NCBI GenBank assembly: GCA_963082975.1
Contig: OY720344.1
Span: forward strand, 72,444,546 to 72,508,545
Origin: Labia minor
Lineage: Eukaryota; Arthropoda; Insecta; Dermaptera; Spongiphoridae
Reading direction: 5' to 3'
DNA length: 64,000 bases
Shown: piece after piece, positions 1-12,083 of the stretch
How the letters are laid out: each line of letters starts with the position of its first letter
How positions within the stretch are numbered: position 1 is the first letter of the stretch
The notes under the pieces: model-generated
Seen by the model: only the letters and a program-made list of their open reading frames with translations
The model's database searches: none
What the model was told of the DNA's origin: nothing
Translations under genes and position numbers: made by a program

Positions 1-2056
1 CACTTTTAATATATAATCCTTCATTTCCGTGACTCTAGACAATTATTTAGTTTTCTAAAATTTTTAAATAAATAATTTTAACACACAATATAATAATACC
101 TAGATTAGATTTAGAACAATTTAAAAAAATACATTATATAATATATATATATTAATTTAATTTTATATATAATGATAACTAAAAGATTCTTTATTGGAGA
201 TACCATATTTTTATCTAAATATTCAATCTTTTTTTTTATTGAAATTAATCACAAAAATTTTTAATAATTTAAATTATCTTTAAATCCCCTTTTGATGTTT
301 TAAGGAACTAATTTTTTGTTTTCAAATTTTAAACATTTATATTTTAAAGAACAACTTTTATCAAATTTACTAATAGTTTTGTATAAGCTGATTGTAAATA
401 GAAAATAAAATAAAAAAAAAAATATTTTAAAGAAAATAAAAGTTTTGAAAAAATAAATTTTCCATTATATATCTTTCAATAGTAAGAAGTTATTCGACTC
501 TTAACATATTGTTATCCATTCTATAGATATAAAATACAGATATATTTAATATCGTAATATCTTGATGTTTTACTACCATTAATTCAATTATATGATAATC
601 TTCTTATTAGTTAATTATATATATATACTGGTGGTGACATTTAAATTAAATTAAAATTAAAAAAATTACCTCGATGGATTGTCTTTTATTTAATATATTC
701 CATGGATTGAACGTTACTCATTTTATCAATGAATGTTGTTGTTGCCCTTGGATTGAGTCAATTAACCATTGATTGAATTCTCCTTTCAATATAACAGCGA
801 AAGAAGCATGATATCGCTAGGAAGTCGCTTATCATTGCAAACCAACACATCCCACCCTGATAATAATACCCTGTGTCCCTACGCTTCTGTTAGATAATCT
901 TCGATTACGCAGATCATGACATCATCATTCTTCATCCGCTTTGATGACAATATATATGGACCAGGTTAAATTCGTACTACTCTATATATATATGCGTCAC
1001 AAGTTTATTTTAATTAATTCTTTTTAAGATTATTAATATCCTGGTTCTGTTATAATTGAAAAGGAAAATAAAAATTATATGTATTTTTTAATTAACGCTG
1101 ATTTTATCACATTCACCATCTTCATTAAGAAATCTTAGTCAACAAAATTCTCATGATCAATAATGATGATCAATTCAATCAATTGGAAATAAAACAATTA
1201 TATTTAGTGGGGAAATACATTTGTAATCTTTTCCATTTTTGATAATGAACAGTAATTAATAATAATAATATTTCTCTTCGGTATATTTTGGATATTTCTT
1301 TCTGAAAATTTATTTTGAGATTGTTGAGAGGCTGTGGGGTAGGGGAGTGGATCGAGAGGGAATTTCAAATACCGTCCCAAAAAGATATTAAATCTATTTC
1401 TCGATTTTTGATCCATCACAAATTTGTTACTGGAACAGTCAGTTCTTGAATTAGTGACCGTTTAGAAACTCCACGTGCTATTTACCTATTTTTTAAAAAA
1501 GTACAATATTGGTACAACACAGATTTATAAAAAAAATACACATTTTTCTTATTTCAAGTGATTGTAATACTTACATTATATATCTTACCCATTAGTATTC
1601 GAGATATATATATGTCTATATAGGAATTCTTTCTCTAGTCGTGAGCTGATTAAAAATTCTCGAAGAGAGGATGTCGCTTTTCAAATGTTTCTTTAGAAAC
1701 ATATTTAGTCAAATAGAATTATAATCTTTTGTAAATATAAATTTTTTCACAGTATTTATTGATTGATAAAATTTGGATATTTAACCAATGACTAATATAT
1801 CAATAATATTGAAATTAATATACATAATTTATGTTTTTATTAAAATCAATTTTAAACGCTTCCAAATCGAAATATTTATATATTTGTATTAATTATATAA
1901 AGAGTGATAACTAACGGAAGTGTAAATTGATGATTTTTGCAAATATTTTCAATCAACAAAAATGAAGATGAAATTTGTATTAAAGAACTAAAAAAAATTA
2001 TACTTTTTTTTATTTTTATTAATTATTATAGAAATCATAAATTAATTAATTAATTA
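1..2056. other. AT-rich spacer, no gene seen
   Basis: Almost entirely A/T runs and short ORFs without recognisable protein similarity. One block, about 700-960, is clearly less AT-biased and reads like unique sequence, but I cannot give it a frame, a splice site or an RNA fold. It may be a regulatory element or an old, unrecognised repeat. Confidence 0.5.
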
Positions 2057-2160
2057 ACCACCGAAAAGATGGGCTGACAGCTGGGCGTCCTCTTCCCAAG
2101 AGACCTGAGGATAGTGAAGAAGTACAGGCCTTAGGCCTATAATAGAAGAAGAAGAAGAAG
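2057..2160 (+). repeat. 3' tail of a LINE with (GAA)n end
   Basis: A short GC-richer piece with GGCCTTAGGCCTATAATAG followed by a GAA repeat. This arrangement is typical of the 3' end of insect non-LTR retrotransposons that finish in a simple repeat rather than poly(A). Only the tail is present. The next 500 bases (2161-2672) are AT-rich with nothing I recognise. Confidence 0.45.
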
Positions 2161-2672
2161 ATAAATTAACCAATTTTATGTTGAAAAATTTAATATTTAA
2201 TAAACTTCAAAGACACTGACCAACAAATGTGCAATGAGAATCTTACGCCCTGTGGATGATCTCAACTTGAGGATCGTAACGTAGAAAAAATTGATTAATT
2301 ATTAATAGAAATAGAAAAATAATTTCATTAAAAATTAAAAATCCCATTCATTATAATATAATCTTCAGCATTAGATAATGAACCAAAATAATATTTTTTT
2401 AACTCAATTATTATAGTTTGCATGGTTTTGAAAGAATCAACTTTTTGTTTTGAACTGTTACACTTAATTATTACTAGATGATACTAAACAGATTTGAATA
2501 ATAAATATTAATGATTTAACTAAGAACTTTAATAAAAATGTCATTATCATTAACTGCTGGAAATCATCTTCTCTAATTCGTTATAATAAATACATTTATT
2601 ATTTCAAATCATGGATCACTGAAATTAAATAGTTAATAAATTTATGCTCCTAAATTGATGTATAAATATATA

Positions 2673-4105
2673 CTTGGGTGTAACTAAATCGACTCAACCC
2701 ATAAGCGCGAATACAAAGCTTTATTTTTTTGAAATGGCTAAGCCGATATTTATAACATACATATATTTTTAAAGCTTATTTATTTAGCTTTACATTGATA
2801 TGAATATCAAGCAAATTAGTTGATTACTTTTTAAATTATGTGATCTGAATGGCTGAACTGGAAAAAATGATGTTCCTAGCTACCGCTACTGTTTATTTGC
2901 AATTGCCTTAGAAATTCCATATAACCAATTATTCTTATTAATCGCATTTCAAATGTTGATTGGATTAAATTTACACAAATTGACACCATTTTTATTAGAA
3001 AATCATGGATACAAAGTCTTAGGTTACCGCTCAAGTTGTTGTTTTGATAGAGCAGGATCATTGCCAAATAGAAGTCGCTCGTCTGTTGAACTTAAGTCAG
3101 TCTGCTGTCTCAAGGGTCTACAGGAGATTTCAGTAAACTGGTGGCATTACTCGGAGACCAAATACCCGCTGTTGCCGGTCCACGTCTGAGAGGGACGTCC
3201 CCTTTATCGTCGCAACGTCTCTCTGAAATCACCACCTCACTGCCGTAAGTATTCAGCTGTAGCCGAAAGTATTTCGAGGTGTGGCTGTCAGTCAGTGGAC
3301 AGTGAGAAGACGCCTGAAGGAAACCAACCTCACTTGCAAAAGACCTGCCACTGGCCTGAAATTAATCACAGCTTGACTTCAATTTGCTCTAGAGCATCTC
3401 AATTGGAGTATCAACCAATGGAGGGCAGTTCTATTCACTGAGTAATATAGAGAGTGTATTTATGGTAGTGACTGAAGCACAGTCGTGTGAGCGATTTTCC
3501 CAATGCTGTTTCACTGAAACAGTGGTTCCTGTATGATTTGGGGTGGCATTTCCTTGGAAGGAAAAACAGACTTTACGGTGTGCTTTGGTTAATTTCAGGC
3601 CAGTGGCAGGTTTTTTGCACGTGAGGTTGGCTTCCTCCAAGTGTCTTCTCACTGTCCCCTGATTGACAACCACACCTCGAACTACTCTCGGCTACAGCTG
3701 TATACTGGGTGGTGATTTCGGAGAGACGTCGTGACGATAAAGCGGTCATCCCTCTCAGACGTGGACCGGCAACAGCGGGTATTTGGTCTCCGAGTAATGC
3801 CACCAGGGTAAATTTAATCCAATCAACATTTGAAATGCGATAAATAAGAATAATTGGTTGTATGGAATTTCTAAGGCAATTGCAAATAAACAGTAGCGGT
3901 AGCTAGGAACATCATTTTTTCCAGTTCAGCCATTCAGATCACATAATTTAAAAAGTAATCAACTAATTTGCTTGATATTCATATCAATGTAAAGCTAAAT
4001 AAATAAGCTTTAAAAATATATGTATGTTATAAATATCGGCTTAGCCATTTCAAAAAAATAAGACTATTCGTTCTTATGGGTGGAATTGATTTAGCTGCAC
4101 CCAAG
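2673..4105 (+). mobile_element. Fold-back Tc1-like element
   Basis: The ends are inverted copies of each other (CTTGGGTG at 2673, CACCCAAG ending 4105) flanked by TA, as in Tc1/mariner elements. The left arm (about 2673-3368) encodes the N-terminal helix-turn-helix part of a Tc1 transposase (readable as QSAVSRVYRRF near 3090-3130). The centre (about 3420-3580) carries a piece of the catalytic domain (VLFTE, then MIWGGIS) with an in-frame stop and without the expected aspartate after VLFT. The right arm (about 3586-4105) is an inverted copy of the left arm lacking about 160 bp of the helix-turn-helix segment. No product can be made; this is a rearranged, dead copy. Confidence 0.75.
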
Positions 4106-4107
4106 TA

Positions 4108-5407
4108 TATATTCTTAAAACAATAAATATATTTCATTTTTAAATAACTTATATTAAGAATTAATTAATAATTGAAGAGAGTTCTATATAAATTTTCTCT
4201 TTTTAATTAATATTTAATGATAAGCGGTCAAATTTAAGCATTTAATTTAATTATACAAATAAATCTTGACATTATTAAACAAAAAAAAAAATTAAAAAAT
4301 TATCAATAATCTAATTTGATTTTGAAACACCTTTTAAAAAAATTATAAAAAGGGCTTCTAATTTATTAATCAATCATATTTTATAATTCCCTTATCATTT
4401 GAATTTAATTTAAAAATTTAAATAAATTATTTCTTATTCTCTAAACTCATAGGAAACGCATATACAAATCGAATGTAATTTCAAAATTATTAATTATTTA
4501 TTTTAATTAAAGTCTATCCGGATTTCATCATTTTATCATTTTACTAACGCATATTATTAACACTATACTATGTAACTATTTTTTTTTAAATAAAACAAAG
4601 AAAAATATTTAAATAACACCTAACTTTTTCATAATTAATTCATTATGATATCTTGATATATTATTAAATAAATATTATTTAAATAATTCGACTATAATTA
4701 TTAAATAAAAAATAAATTAAAATCTGATATGAATCTAAATTTATTATCAACAAAACATATTTCTAAAATCAATTTATTTAAAATTAAATCATTTTACTTT
4801 ACATATGAATAATAAAATAAATATTCTGTATTTTTTTATAGTTATATTATATATAAACAGAAATTCTTCGTTTTTTAAATATTTAAAACCTTAACTTAAC
4901 AAAATAAATCTATATTTTGTAATAATTTTATTGAATATATAAATGTTTTATATTTTTCTTTAAAAATATTAATTTAATTAGCAATACGCCAGCACAGTTG
5001 GCTCATCATGGCTCTTTTATGGATTTAGTTTAATAATTCATTTCAATTTTTTTCTGAATATAATTTAATCTATTATATATTTATTTGTATTGATCTTAGG
5101 ACTAACTCAACAATTTAACAAAGGAAAAAAGCAAAATATATTGAAGGGGGCATTGATAAATAAAAAATATTTGATCTGAAATAGATATATATATTAACTT
5201 ACAAAATAATAAAATATTCAATTCAATTTTTAATGGATTTCAATACAATTTATTGCAGTATTCTTTTCTTAAATTCTTTAAATGAAAATAATTTTATATA
5301 TGTGTATAAAATATTATATATTCCTAATAATATACTCGTAGATATAACTTAACATTTATTAAATAACATCAAGACAAATAGATAAAAAAATTTAGTTAAT
5401 TAAAAAA
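4108..5407. other. AT-rich spacer, no gene seen
   Basis: Long A/T runs only. A short GC-richer patch near 4985-5025 is too small to interpret. Confidence 0.5.
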
Positions 5408-6015
5408 ATAAGTTGACCTGTGGCCAGGTCCGAACCGACCGACGGTTTGAAATAAATTAATTTCCAGCTACAGAAACAATTTCAAATAATTTTAATATAT
5501 CTATTAATGTAATAAATAACAGATATGGATATAACATAAATATTTTTAATTTTATTTTATTTATAATATAGATGTAAGACCAAGCTGTGACGTCATGAAA
5601 GGCTGGATAACGTCATATAATTTTAATTAAGAAAAAACTAATAAAGATGATTATAAAACCAATGCAAATTGAATGATTCGTGATCATATGTAAAAAATCT
5701 CCTCATGTGAAATTTGGTGTGAAAATAACCCTTCCCTTCCTATCGTCGATCGCTAATACTACCACTTCCGGTTTCCGGATTTGCACCAAAAGTTGATCAA
5801 TTCATCCCACTGATGCATTAAGTAAATATACCAAATTTCATCAAAATCCGTTCAGCCGTTCAGGCTGTACACATCTATACGGACAGACGGACGGACATCA
5901 TGCTAAAAATACTTTTTTCTGTTAAGAAAATGCATGATTCGTGGAGATATGTAAAAATCTTCACATGTGAAATTTGGTGTGAAAACAATACCTCCCTTAC
6001 TATCGTCGGTCGGTA
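5408..6015 (+). repeat. F2 repeat, full-length copy
   Basis: Starts ATAAGTTGACCTGTGGCCAG (a GACCTG/CAGGTC hairpin), then the inset repeat ACCGACCGACG. It has the TGACGTCA-containing section near 5590, the CTTCCGGTT and ACCAAATTTCATC motifs, a short GGACGGAC microsatellite at about 5880, and ends TCGTCGGTCGGT followed by A's. It codes for nothing; the short QTDGQTD-like ORFs in these repeats are microsatellite translations. I infer a non-autonomous Helentron-type (HINE) element. Confidence 0.75.
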
Positions 6016-6118
6016 AAAATTATATATATTATATGATATGATATGAAATATTTATATGATATGAATTCTTTGTTCATTAATGTGAAAAATACCAGAATAC
6101 TACATATTTTTTGTGGTA

Positions 6119-6934
6119 CAGTAAAAGTCCATTAGTCCGGCATCCAACAGTCCGGAATGCCCGATAGTCCGGCATCGCTCCGGAAAATTGTAAAAATTTT
6201 GGTTTTCTCCAAAAGTGTGTCTTTAAAGCAAATAAAAACGCTCGAGAGCTATTCCCCTTTTGTGATAGGTAAATTTTCAAAACCCAGGGCTTTTAAGAAT
6301 GCACATTTGCCTGTCCAATACGATGCTCAATCAAATGCGTGGGTGACTGCGTCCTCTTTAAAGACAAGTGGTGAACACTTGGTGCCTGAGGTCAAGGAAT
6401 CCTTCAAAAGCCTTGGTCTACCAGAAGAAACAAAAGCCATCCTTCTTTTGGACAATTGCAAAGCCCACCTGCCAGTAGATGAGTTAGTTTCTGGGAATAT
6501 TGTTGCTACTCTGCTCCCACTTAACATAAAATCTTGGATTCAACCCATGGACCAAGGGGTTATTCAAAATTTTAAATGCTTTTCTAGAAGGTCTTTTATT
6601 CAAGGCCTGTTAAATGCCGACTGTGACTAGCTACAGTGCTTCAGAAATTATTGATTACCATATCATTAGAAATAAATTTTATACTAAACGCCAAAAGTCA
6701 AGAAAACAAAAAGACATTCGTGACTTTTATAAATCAAAGTGTAATATTTTTTACAGTACGTGTACATACATTATATGAAATGTAAAATAAACTTTATGGT
6801 ATGTATTTGCATACTATATTTTTAGTATAATTATTAATCTAATTGTTCTTATAATTACCGCCCGATAATCCGGAATTTCCGGTAGTCCGGCACCGAGCAG
6901 GTCCCGAACGTGCCGGATTATAGGACTTTTACTG
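6119..6934 (+). mobile_element. Tigger/pogo-type DNA transposon remnant
   Basis: Perfect-looking ends CAGTAAAAGTCC and GGACTTTTACTG lie between TA dinucleotides at 6117-6118 and 6935-6936, the expected TA target duplication. Inside, about 6240-6628 encodes the second half of a DDE transposase of the Tigger/Jerky group: FVIGKFSKPRAFKN, the LLLDNCKAH motif holding the second acidic residue, and IQPMDQGVIQNFK with the third. The N-terminal CENPB-type DNA-binding region and the first catalytic aspartate are missing, so this is an internally deleted copy. Confidence 0.85.
6157..6630 (+). pseudogene. Truncated Tigger/Jerky transposase
   Basis: An open frame of 157 codons, but only from about residue 28 onward does it match a transposase catalytic core (see the LLLDN and QPMDQGVI motifs). 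The first 25 or so residues come from the terminal repeat and have no similarity to the DNA-binding domain. Length is about a third of the family's usual 450-600 residues. It lacks the first catalytic aspartate and should be inactive. Confidence 0.75.
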
Positions 6935-6936
6935 TA

Positions 6937-7810
6937 TCTTGATATTCGTTTATTTATCCTTAAAGGGTAATATAATAGGATAAAATTCCTTATCTATTCT
7001 GTTGTATTTATTATATTATGTTTAAATTTTTTTTTAACATCTTAAGAATTTATTATGATTATAAAATGTTATCATTTTTTTAATTTTTATTTGTGATAAC
7101 ATCTTCACTATAAATTTATTATTCAAATTAATCTATGCCCTGAAACTTTATAAACACTTTTTTGAAAGTTACTTTTAAATTCGTTATTATATTAATAAAT
7201 TAATAAATATATATATATTATTTATTTATTTTATCTTTTATTTTATTAATTGAAATTTTAAAAAGATATTTAATCCATTGACATTCTCGCTTAATTCGTG
7301 TGCCGAGTGAGGCCAAAATAAAAACAAAATATCTATTTGTGTCTCTACAGCAAGTGGAGTGTTTGTTTAGGGGGGTCATCTTGTGAAAGCCATTCACTCA
7401 TTGACGATGCGGCCTTAAAACATTCTTATATAAATAAAAAAACACCCTTTAACTTGAAGTTTAATTAACTTATTTTGATTGAAATATTTCTTTGCTATTA
7501 AAATGAATGTATATATTTGCACAATAACTAATATATTTTAAAACAAAATTATAAAATTTAATTATTTCGTTCTTCTTTTATAAGAGAAAATTTTTCCACT
7601 TATTTTTCTGTTTTTATAAACATATAGGTATATTTTTTATATTAATTTTCTCGTTTTATATGAATTAATTCAAAATGTATTTATATATATGTTCAATTAG
7701 TAAATCAGTCAGATAATAATTCAAAATTTAAAAAGATAATTAATATACAAATTTAAGATGTTTAATAAAGAAAACAAATGTATTTATTAAAGCTTTTGTG
7801 GTTATTTTGA
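6937..7810. other. Spacer, no gene seen
   Basis: Mostly A/T runs. A less biased patch at about 7275-7420 has no frame or repeat partner in this window that I could find. Confidence 0.45.
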
Positions 7811-7948
7811 TAATTATTAAGGGAATTTTTATTAAAAAACCACATTGCAGAATAAGCAGTCGAAACGTTGTACAGTTATTTTAATTTAATAAATAATTTT
7901 ATACAAACAATGTATGTGGTCTTTTAATAAAAATTCCCTTAATAATTA
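7811..7948. mobile_element. MITE-like inverted repeat, about 138 bp
   Basis: TAATTATTAAGGGAATTTTT at the left end is mirrored by AAAAATTCCCTTAATAATTA at the right end, extending inward through TTATTAAAA and ACCACAT with small mismatches. The loop is about 70 bp. It could fold into one long hairpin. No coding capacity; the parent transposon is not evident. Confidence 0.65.
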
Positions 7949-7973
7949 AAGAAAACAAAATGAAAATAAAAAT

Positions 7974-8545
7974 CTGGAGTGTCTCCACTCGACTATCTCG
8001 TAATTGGATTAATTGGCATTTATTATATTTATAAATTAAAATTAATACATAATATTTATTAAACCAACACGTGTTGATGACACCACGTCACGTGCTGGCG
8101 CGTGATTGCCAGTCAACATATAAGAAAATTAATTCCGGTACTTTCAGCGATTCAATCAAGCTGAAATTCTATATATAGCAGTTTTATACAATTTTTACTC
8201 GGGTGAAAAATTATCAAACAAACATCTTTATTTTTACGGTCAGTTTAGAGAAAAAAAAATCAAAACGTTGTAGGTATTGACCCTCTTCCAAAAGAGCTAC
8301 ATTTTTCAAACGTTGAGAGAAAACTACGAATTTTGAACAATGCCCTGTACCAAATTTCATTATTCTAGCTCAAACCGTTTTTGCTTAATCTTGTCTAAAT
8401 ACACAAACACAGACTTTCTTTTCAACCTTAGTGAAAATGATTAAATAATTTTTAATTTAATTTAATTAATTAAATTAAATTTAAATATAATATATGTTAT
8501 TTAATTCAATTCAAATTGCGAGAATGTTGAGTGGAGACACTCCAG
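7974..8545 (+). repeat. F1 repeat, copy with two inverted 5' ends
   Basis: Begins with the F1 5' hairpin (CTGGAGTGTCTCCACTC) and runs in the normal order through the AAACCAACACGTG and ACCAAATTTCATTATTC sections to TTAGTGAAAATGATT. It then ends not with the usual F1 3' end but with an inverted copy of the 5' end (GAGTGGAGACACTCCAG at 8529-8545). It also lacks the central CA microsatellite. Confidence 0.7.
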
Positions 8546-9364
8546 ATTTTTTTAATAAATTTATTGCTCTCAGAAAAATTAGATAATTTTTAATTTTTTG
8601 TTTTTTTAATTTCAATATATATATATCCCGTTTGAATAATTCATAAATTTAAATAATATATATTAAAATATTGTATGTTTTAAAAAAATCACAGAATAAA
8701 TAATTCATAAATTTATAAAAAAAATAATAATAAATTCCCATTGTAAAAATAATGTTATAAAATACGTTATTTATAAGAATATGAGAAAACCCATGAAAGA
8801 CGAATATACTGTCTTCATCCTGTTTCGAGAAGATTTTAAGAAATCTTCCTATAATATTTATTTTTACTGAATGAATAAGTAAATCATGATGATCTAATAC
8901 TAGGAAAAAGTCGTCAATCGGTAAAGTTGAAAATCCTTTCCTCTCTCTTTTATTATCTTCATAAAAATATTATTATTATTTTTAATTAATAACATTGAAA
9001 ACAAACAAACATTTTACCAATACAAAAAGAGTTCCTAAGATTTGTTTTAATATTTTTAAGTGGGAAGAGCTGCACCTAAAAATCTATATGGATGTTATTT
9101 TATGAGTGTATCTATAAAAAAAACTTTCGTCAAACCAATTGCAAAGTTATCCGAGCCTATTCCAGTTGATGTTGTGGTCCAGTGGACATCCCACGCATTT
9201 CATTTGACCCTGGAAATTAAGAGGGACTCCATCATCAATTTATTCATATTCAGACATTATTCTTTATTTATTTAAGATTTTAAATTCATATTTGAATATT
9301 CCAAATAAATATATTCATATTAAAACTAGCATATAATAATTTATATTCTGCATTTTATCTAATA
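8546..9364. other. Spacer with one unassigned block
   Basis: AT-rich except for about 9060-9240, which is less biased and open on the + strand for 71 codons from 9060 (contains VVVQWTSHAFHLTLEIKRD). I do not recognise this peptide, there is no convincing start context or flanking splice site, and I do not call it a gene. Confidence 0.35.
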
Positions 9365-9495
9365 CTAGCTGCTCAGAGCTCCTTCGTCGCTCTTCACATC
9401 TAGACGGGGGCTCCGCCCCCTGTACCCCCGAGTGGTACATAGTATTTGGTTGAAAGTAGTAAAAGGTTTTCATCCATTTTGTTTCAAACAATGTA
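9365..9495 (-). mobile_element. Helitron 3' end
   Basis: On the - strand the sequence runs through GGGGGCGGAGCCCCC, an AGAGC/GCTCT stem-loop, and then CTAG at 9368-9365 followed by T. A stem-loop a few bases ahead of a CTRR terminus is the canonical Helitron 3' end. The same end recurs at 29.7 and 53.1 kb, with shared sequence starting at AAAATGGATGAAAACC. I cannot place the 5' end of this copy. Confidence 0.75.
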
Positions 9496-9599
9496 TAACA
9501 TAAAACATTCATTTCTTATTGTGTGATTATTTAAAATATATTTTAATTTATTTAGTAAATTAATTATATATATTATTATTGAATATGTTATATCTATCT

Positions 9600-11200
9600 A
9601 CTCGAAAGTTCTTGGCAGCTACAACCACATTTCTCCAAGTGTCCCCGGGGACCTCATCTTTCTTTGGCCAATAAATGCTGGAAAGAATAATCTGAATCTA
9701 CTCTCATCTCCCAGGGTCATAGACCATGCGTGGCTCAACGGTACTCGAAAGTTCTTGGCAGCTTCAACCACATTTCTCCAAGTGTCCTTATCCTGAGCCT
9801 CTGTTCCATCTCTCGTACGTCATTCCCTGATGTACTCATCTTTCTTTGGTCCATAAATGCTGGGGAGAATCCTATTCTCAAATACTCTGAATCCACTCTC
9901 ATCTCCTAAGATCATAGACCATGTCTCACACTCATATAATACAACAGACAAAATAATTGTTTTATATATTACCGACCGACGATAGTAAGGGAGGTATTGT
10001 TTTCACACCAAATTTCACATGTGGAGATTTTTACATATCTCCACGAATCATGCATTTTCTAAACAGAAAAAAGTATTTTTAGCATGATGTCTGTCCGTCT
10101 GTCCGTCCGTCCGTCCGTCTGTCCGTCCGTCCGTCCGTCTGTCCGTCCGTATAGATGTGTACAGCCTGAACGGCTCAACCGATTTTGATGAAATTTGGTA
10201 TATTTACTTAATGCATCAGTGGGATGAATTGATCAACTTTTGGTGCAATTCCGGAAACCGGAAGTGGTAGTATTAGCGATCGACGATAGGAAGGAAAGGG
10301 TTATTTTCACACCAAAGGAGATTTTTTTATATATCACCACGAATCATGCATTTTGTATTGGTTTTATCCTCGAAAAAAATCATATTTATTAGTTTTTTCT
10401 TGATTTAAAATTATATGACGTCATCCAGCCATGCATGACGTCACAGCCTGGTCTTGCATATATATTATAAATAAAATAAAATTAAAAATGTTTATATTTA
10501 TTATTTATGTATCCATATCTGTTTTTTATTACATTAATAGATATATGAAAATTATTTGAAGCTGGAAATTAATTTATTTCAAACCGTCGGTCGGTTCGGA
10601 CCTGGCCACAGGTCAACTTATTTTAATTTTCATTCCCTTTTATAATAATTTTGATGAGATAAGCCTCTTTACTGCATGATAACAGGCGTTTCCCGATTGC
10701 AACTTCGATTTAAATTCTTCTCAAATATTATTATCCTTCGTGATTACATTCAATTTTTCTACATATTCAAATTCTACATTTTGTATGTTAATACTGCTCC
10801 TATTTGTTTCTAAATATATTTATTTATCATTATTAATTTCAAACATCATCTCTTTTCCTACCTCGATTAATTTTTCCTCGCTATCTGTAATTGAAATTGC
10901 CGAATCTCCTATTATATTTAAGTCGTCTGGGTAACCTAATATTTTACAATTGATTTCCGCATCTTACTCTTTCTTTACTACCTTCAAGATAAATTTTAAG
11001 ATCAAAATTTGAAAAAGTTTATCCGGATCTATTGAGTCATGCGTAGGTTTTACTAAAGTCTACAAATAATTAGTCAACAGAGATATTGAATTCGCGGTTT
11101 TTTTAATATCTGTCATAATGAAAATATCTTAATTAATGTTGATCGATTTGGACTGAACCCGCAATGATATCGTCTAATATTTCCTCCGCCTATAGTTTAT
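9600..11200 (-). mobile_element. Non-LTR retrotransposon fragment, split by an F2 repeat
   Basis: Read on the - strand, 11200 to about 10623 encodes reverse-transcriptase pieces (EEEILDDI, REFNISVD, LNRSG, a decayed Y(A/T)DDLN region, NACYHAVKRLISSKLL). After the inserted F2 copy, 9967 to 9600 continues with the C-terminal section (EFGDRILP-like, the WPKKDE region) and ends in a partial tandem duplication of the last 150-200 bp (ACTTTCGAGTA twice). Frameshifts and stops abound. The same LINE family is at 28.97, 38.6 and 48.1 kb. Confidence 0.75.
9970..10622 (-). repeat. F2 repeat inserted in the LINE
   Basis: A full F2 copy in reverse orientation: the 3' inverted repeat ACCGACCGACG comes first, then a long GTCC/GTCT microsatellite (about 10088-10150), and the GACCTG hairpin last. 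The LINE flanks rejoin across it at a run of A's with no duplicated target. Apart from microsatellite length and one 12-bp indel near the 5' end it looks the same as the copy at 56409-57048. Confidence 0.8.
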
Positions 11201-12083
11201 AAGTATTGTATATGTTATAATAGAGTATATTTCTTGATTATTTCATTTCGATATTTTAATTTCATTGCTTGATTTTTATTGAATATTTTTAATTATAATA
11301 AAATTTGAGAAAATGCAAAGTTAGAGACTTGAGACAATTTATAAAAATTAACGGTATAAAAGTATTGATAAAACTAAAGATAAATTAACAATATATACAT
11401 TCATTAATAGTATTAATTTAAATAATGGATTTATTTGATTTTTTATTATTAAGTTCATTTATTAATTTTTTTAGATCATAGTTAATTCCCTCCCTTAAAA
11501 TAAAAGAAGTACCTATTCAAATATGGAAAGAATAAATACAAAATAATTTAAGTTAAATATGATTTAAATATTTTATTATATTAATTAAAATGAGAACTTT
11601 TAGAATAAATTATTTAATTGAAATGATATTTGAATATTAGAATTTAAAATAAAAAGTTAAAAATTATAATAATTCTTTGATTGGGAATCCCTAGAGTTAT
11701 ATACATTGTGTAAAATGAGTCCGCCAGTCAGTGGGCCACGCCTGGCTCTTGAATGAACAACACGGAGAACTATATATAAACTTTAAATCTCTCTCTCTCC
11801 CGCTCACACACACACCCACCTCTCTCCTCATCCCCTCCACCTCTCATTTATTAGTTATTTCAATTTCCACAAATTGTCTTATTTTTAAAATATTCACTAA
11901 TTTACTTTCTATTTTTATTCTTTAATCCTTAAATAATATATTTTCTATTTTATGTTAAAATGTAAATAACTTACATTTTAACATATTACACTATGACAGC
12001 AAAAAGGTAAACGAATTACATACATACATACATACAAACAGTCTCCTTTATATATATAGATGTAAGTATATATTTTTAGAAAT
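11201..12083. other. Spacer; pyrimidine/CA-rich patch
   Basis: AT-rich spacer. At about 11700-11850 there is a less biased patch with TATATATAAAC followed by CT- and CA-rich sequence. It looks promoter-like, but no credible exon follows and I do not call it. Confidence 0.35.

Noticed and set aside
10088..10150. Regularly spaced GTCC/GTCT units that could suggest a CRISPR-like or other ordered array
   Set aside because: It is a tetranucleotide microsatellite in the middle of F2, with no unique spacers, and recurs at the same place in every F2 copy.
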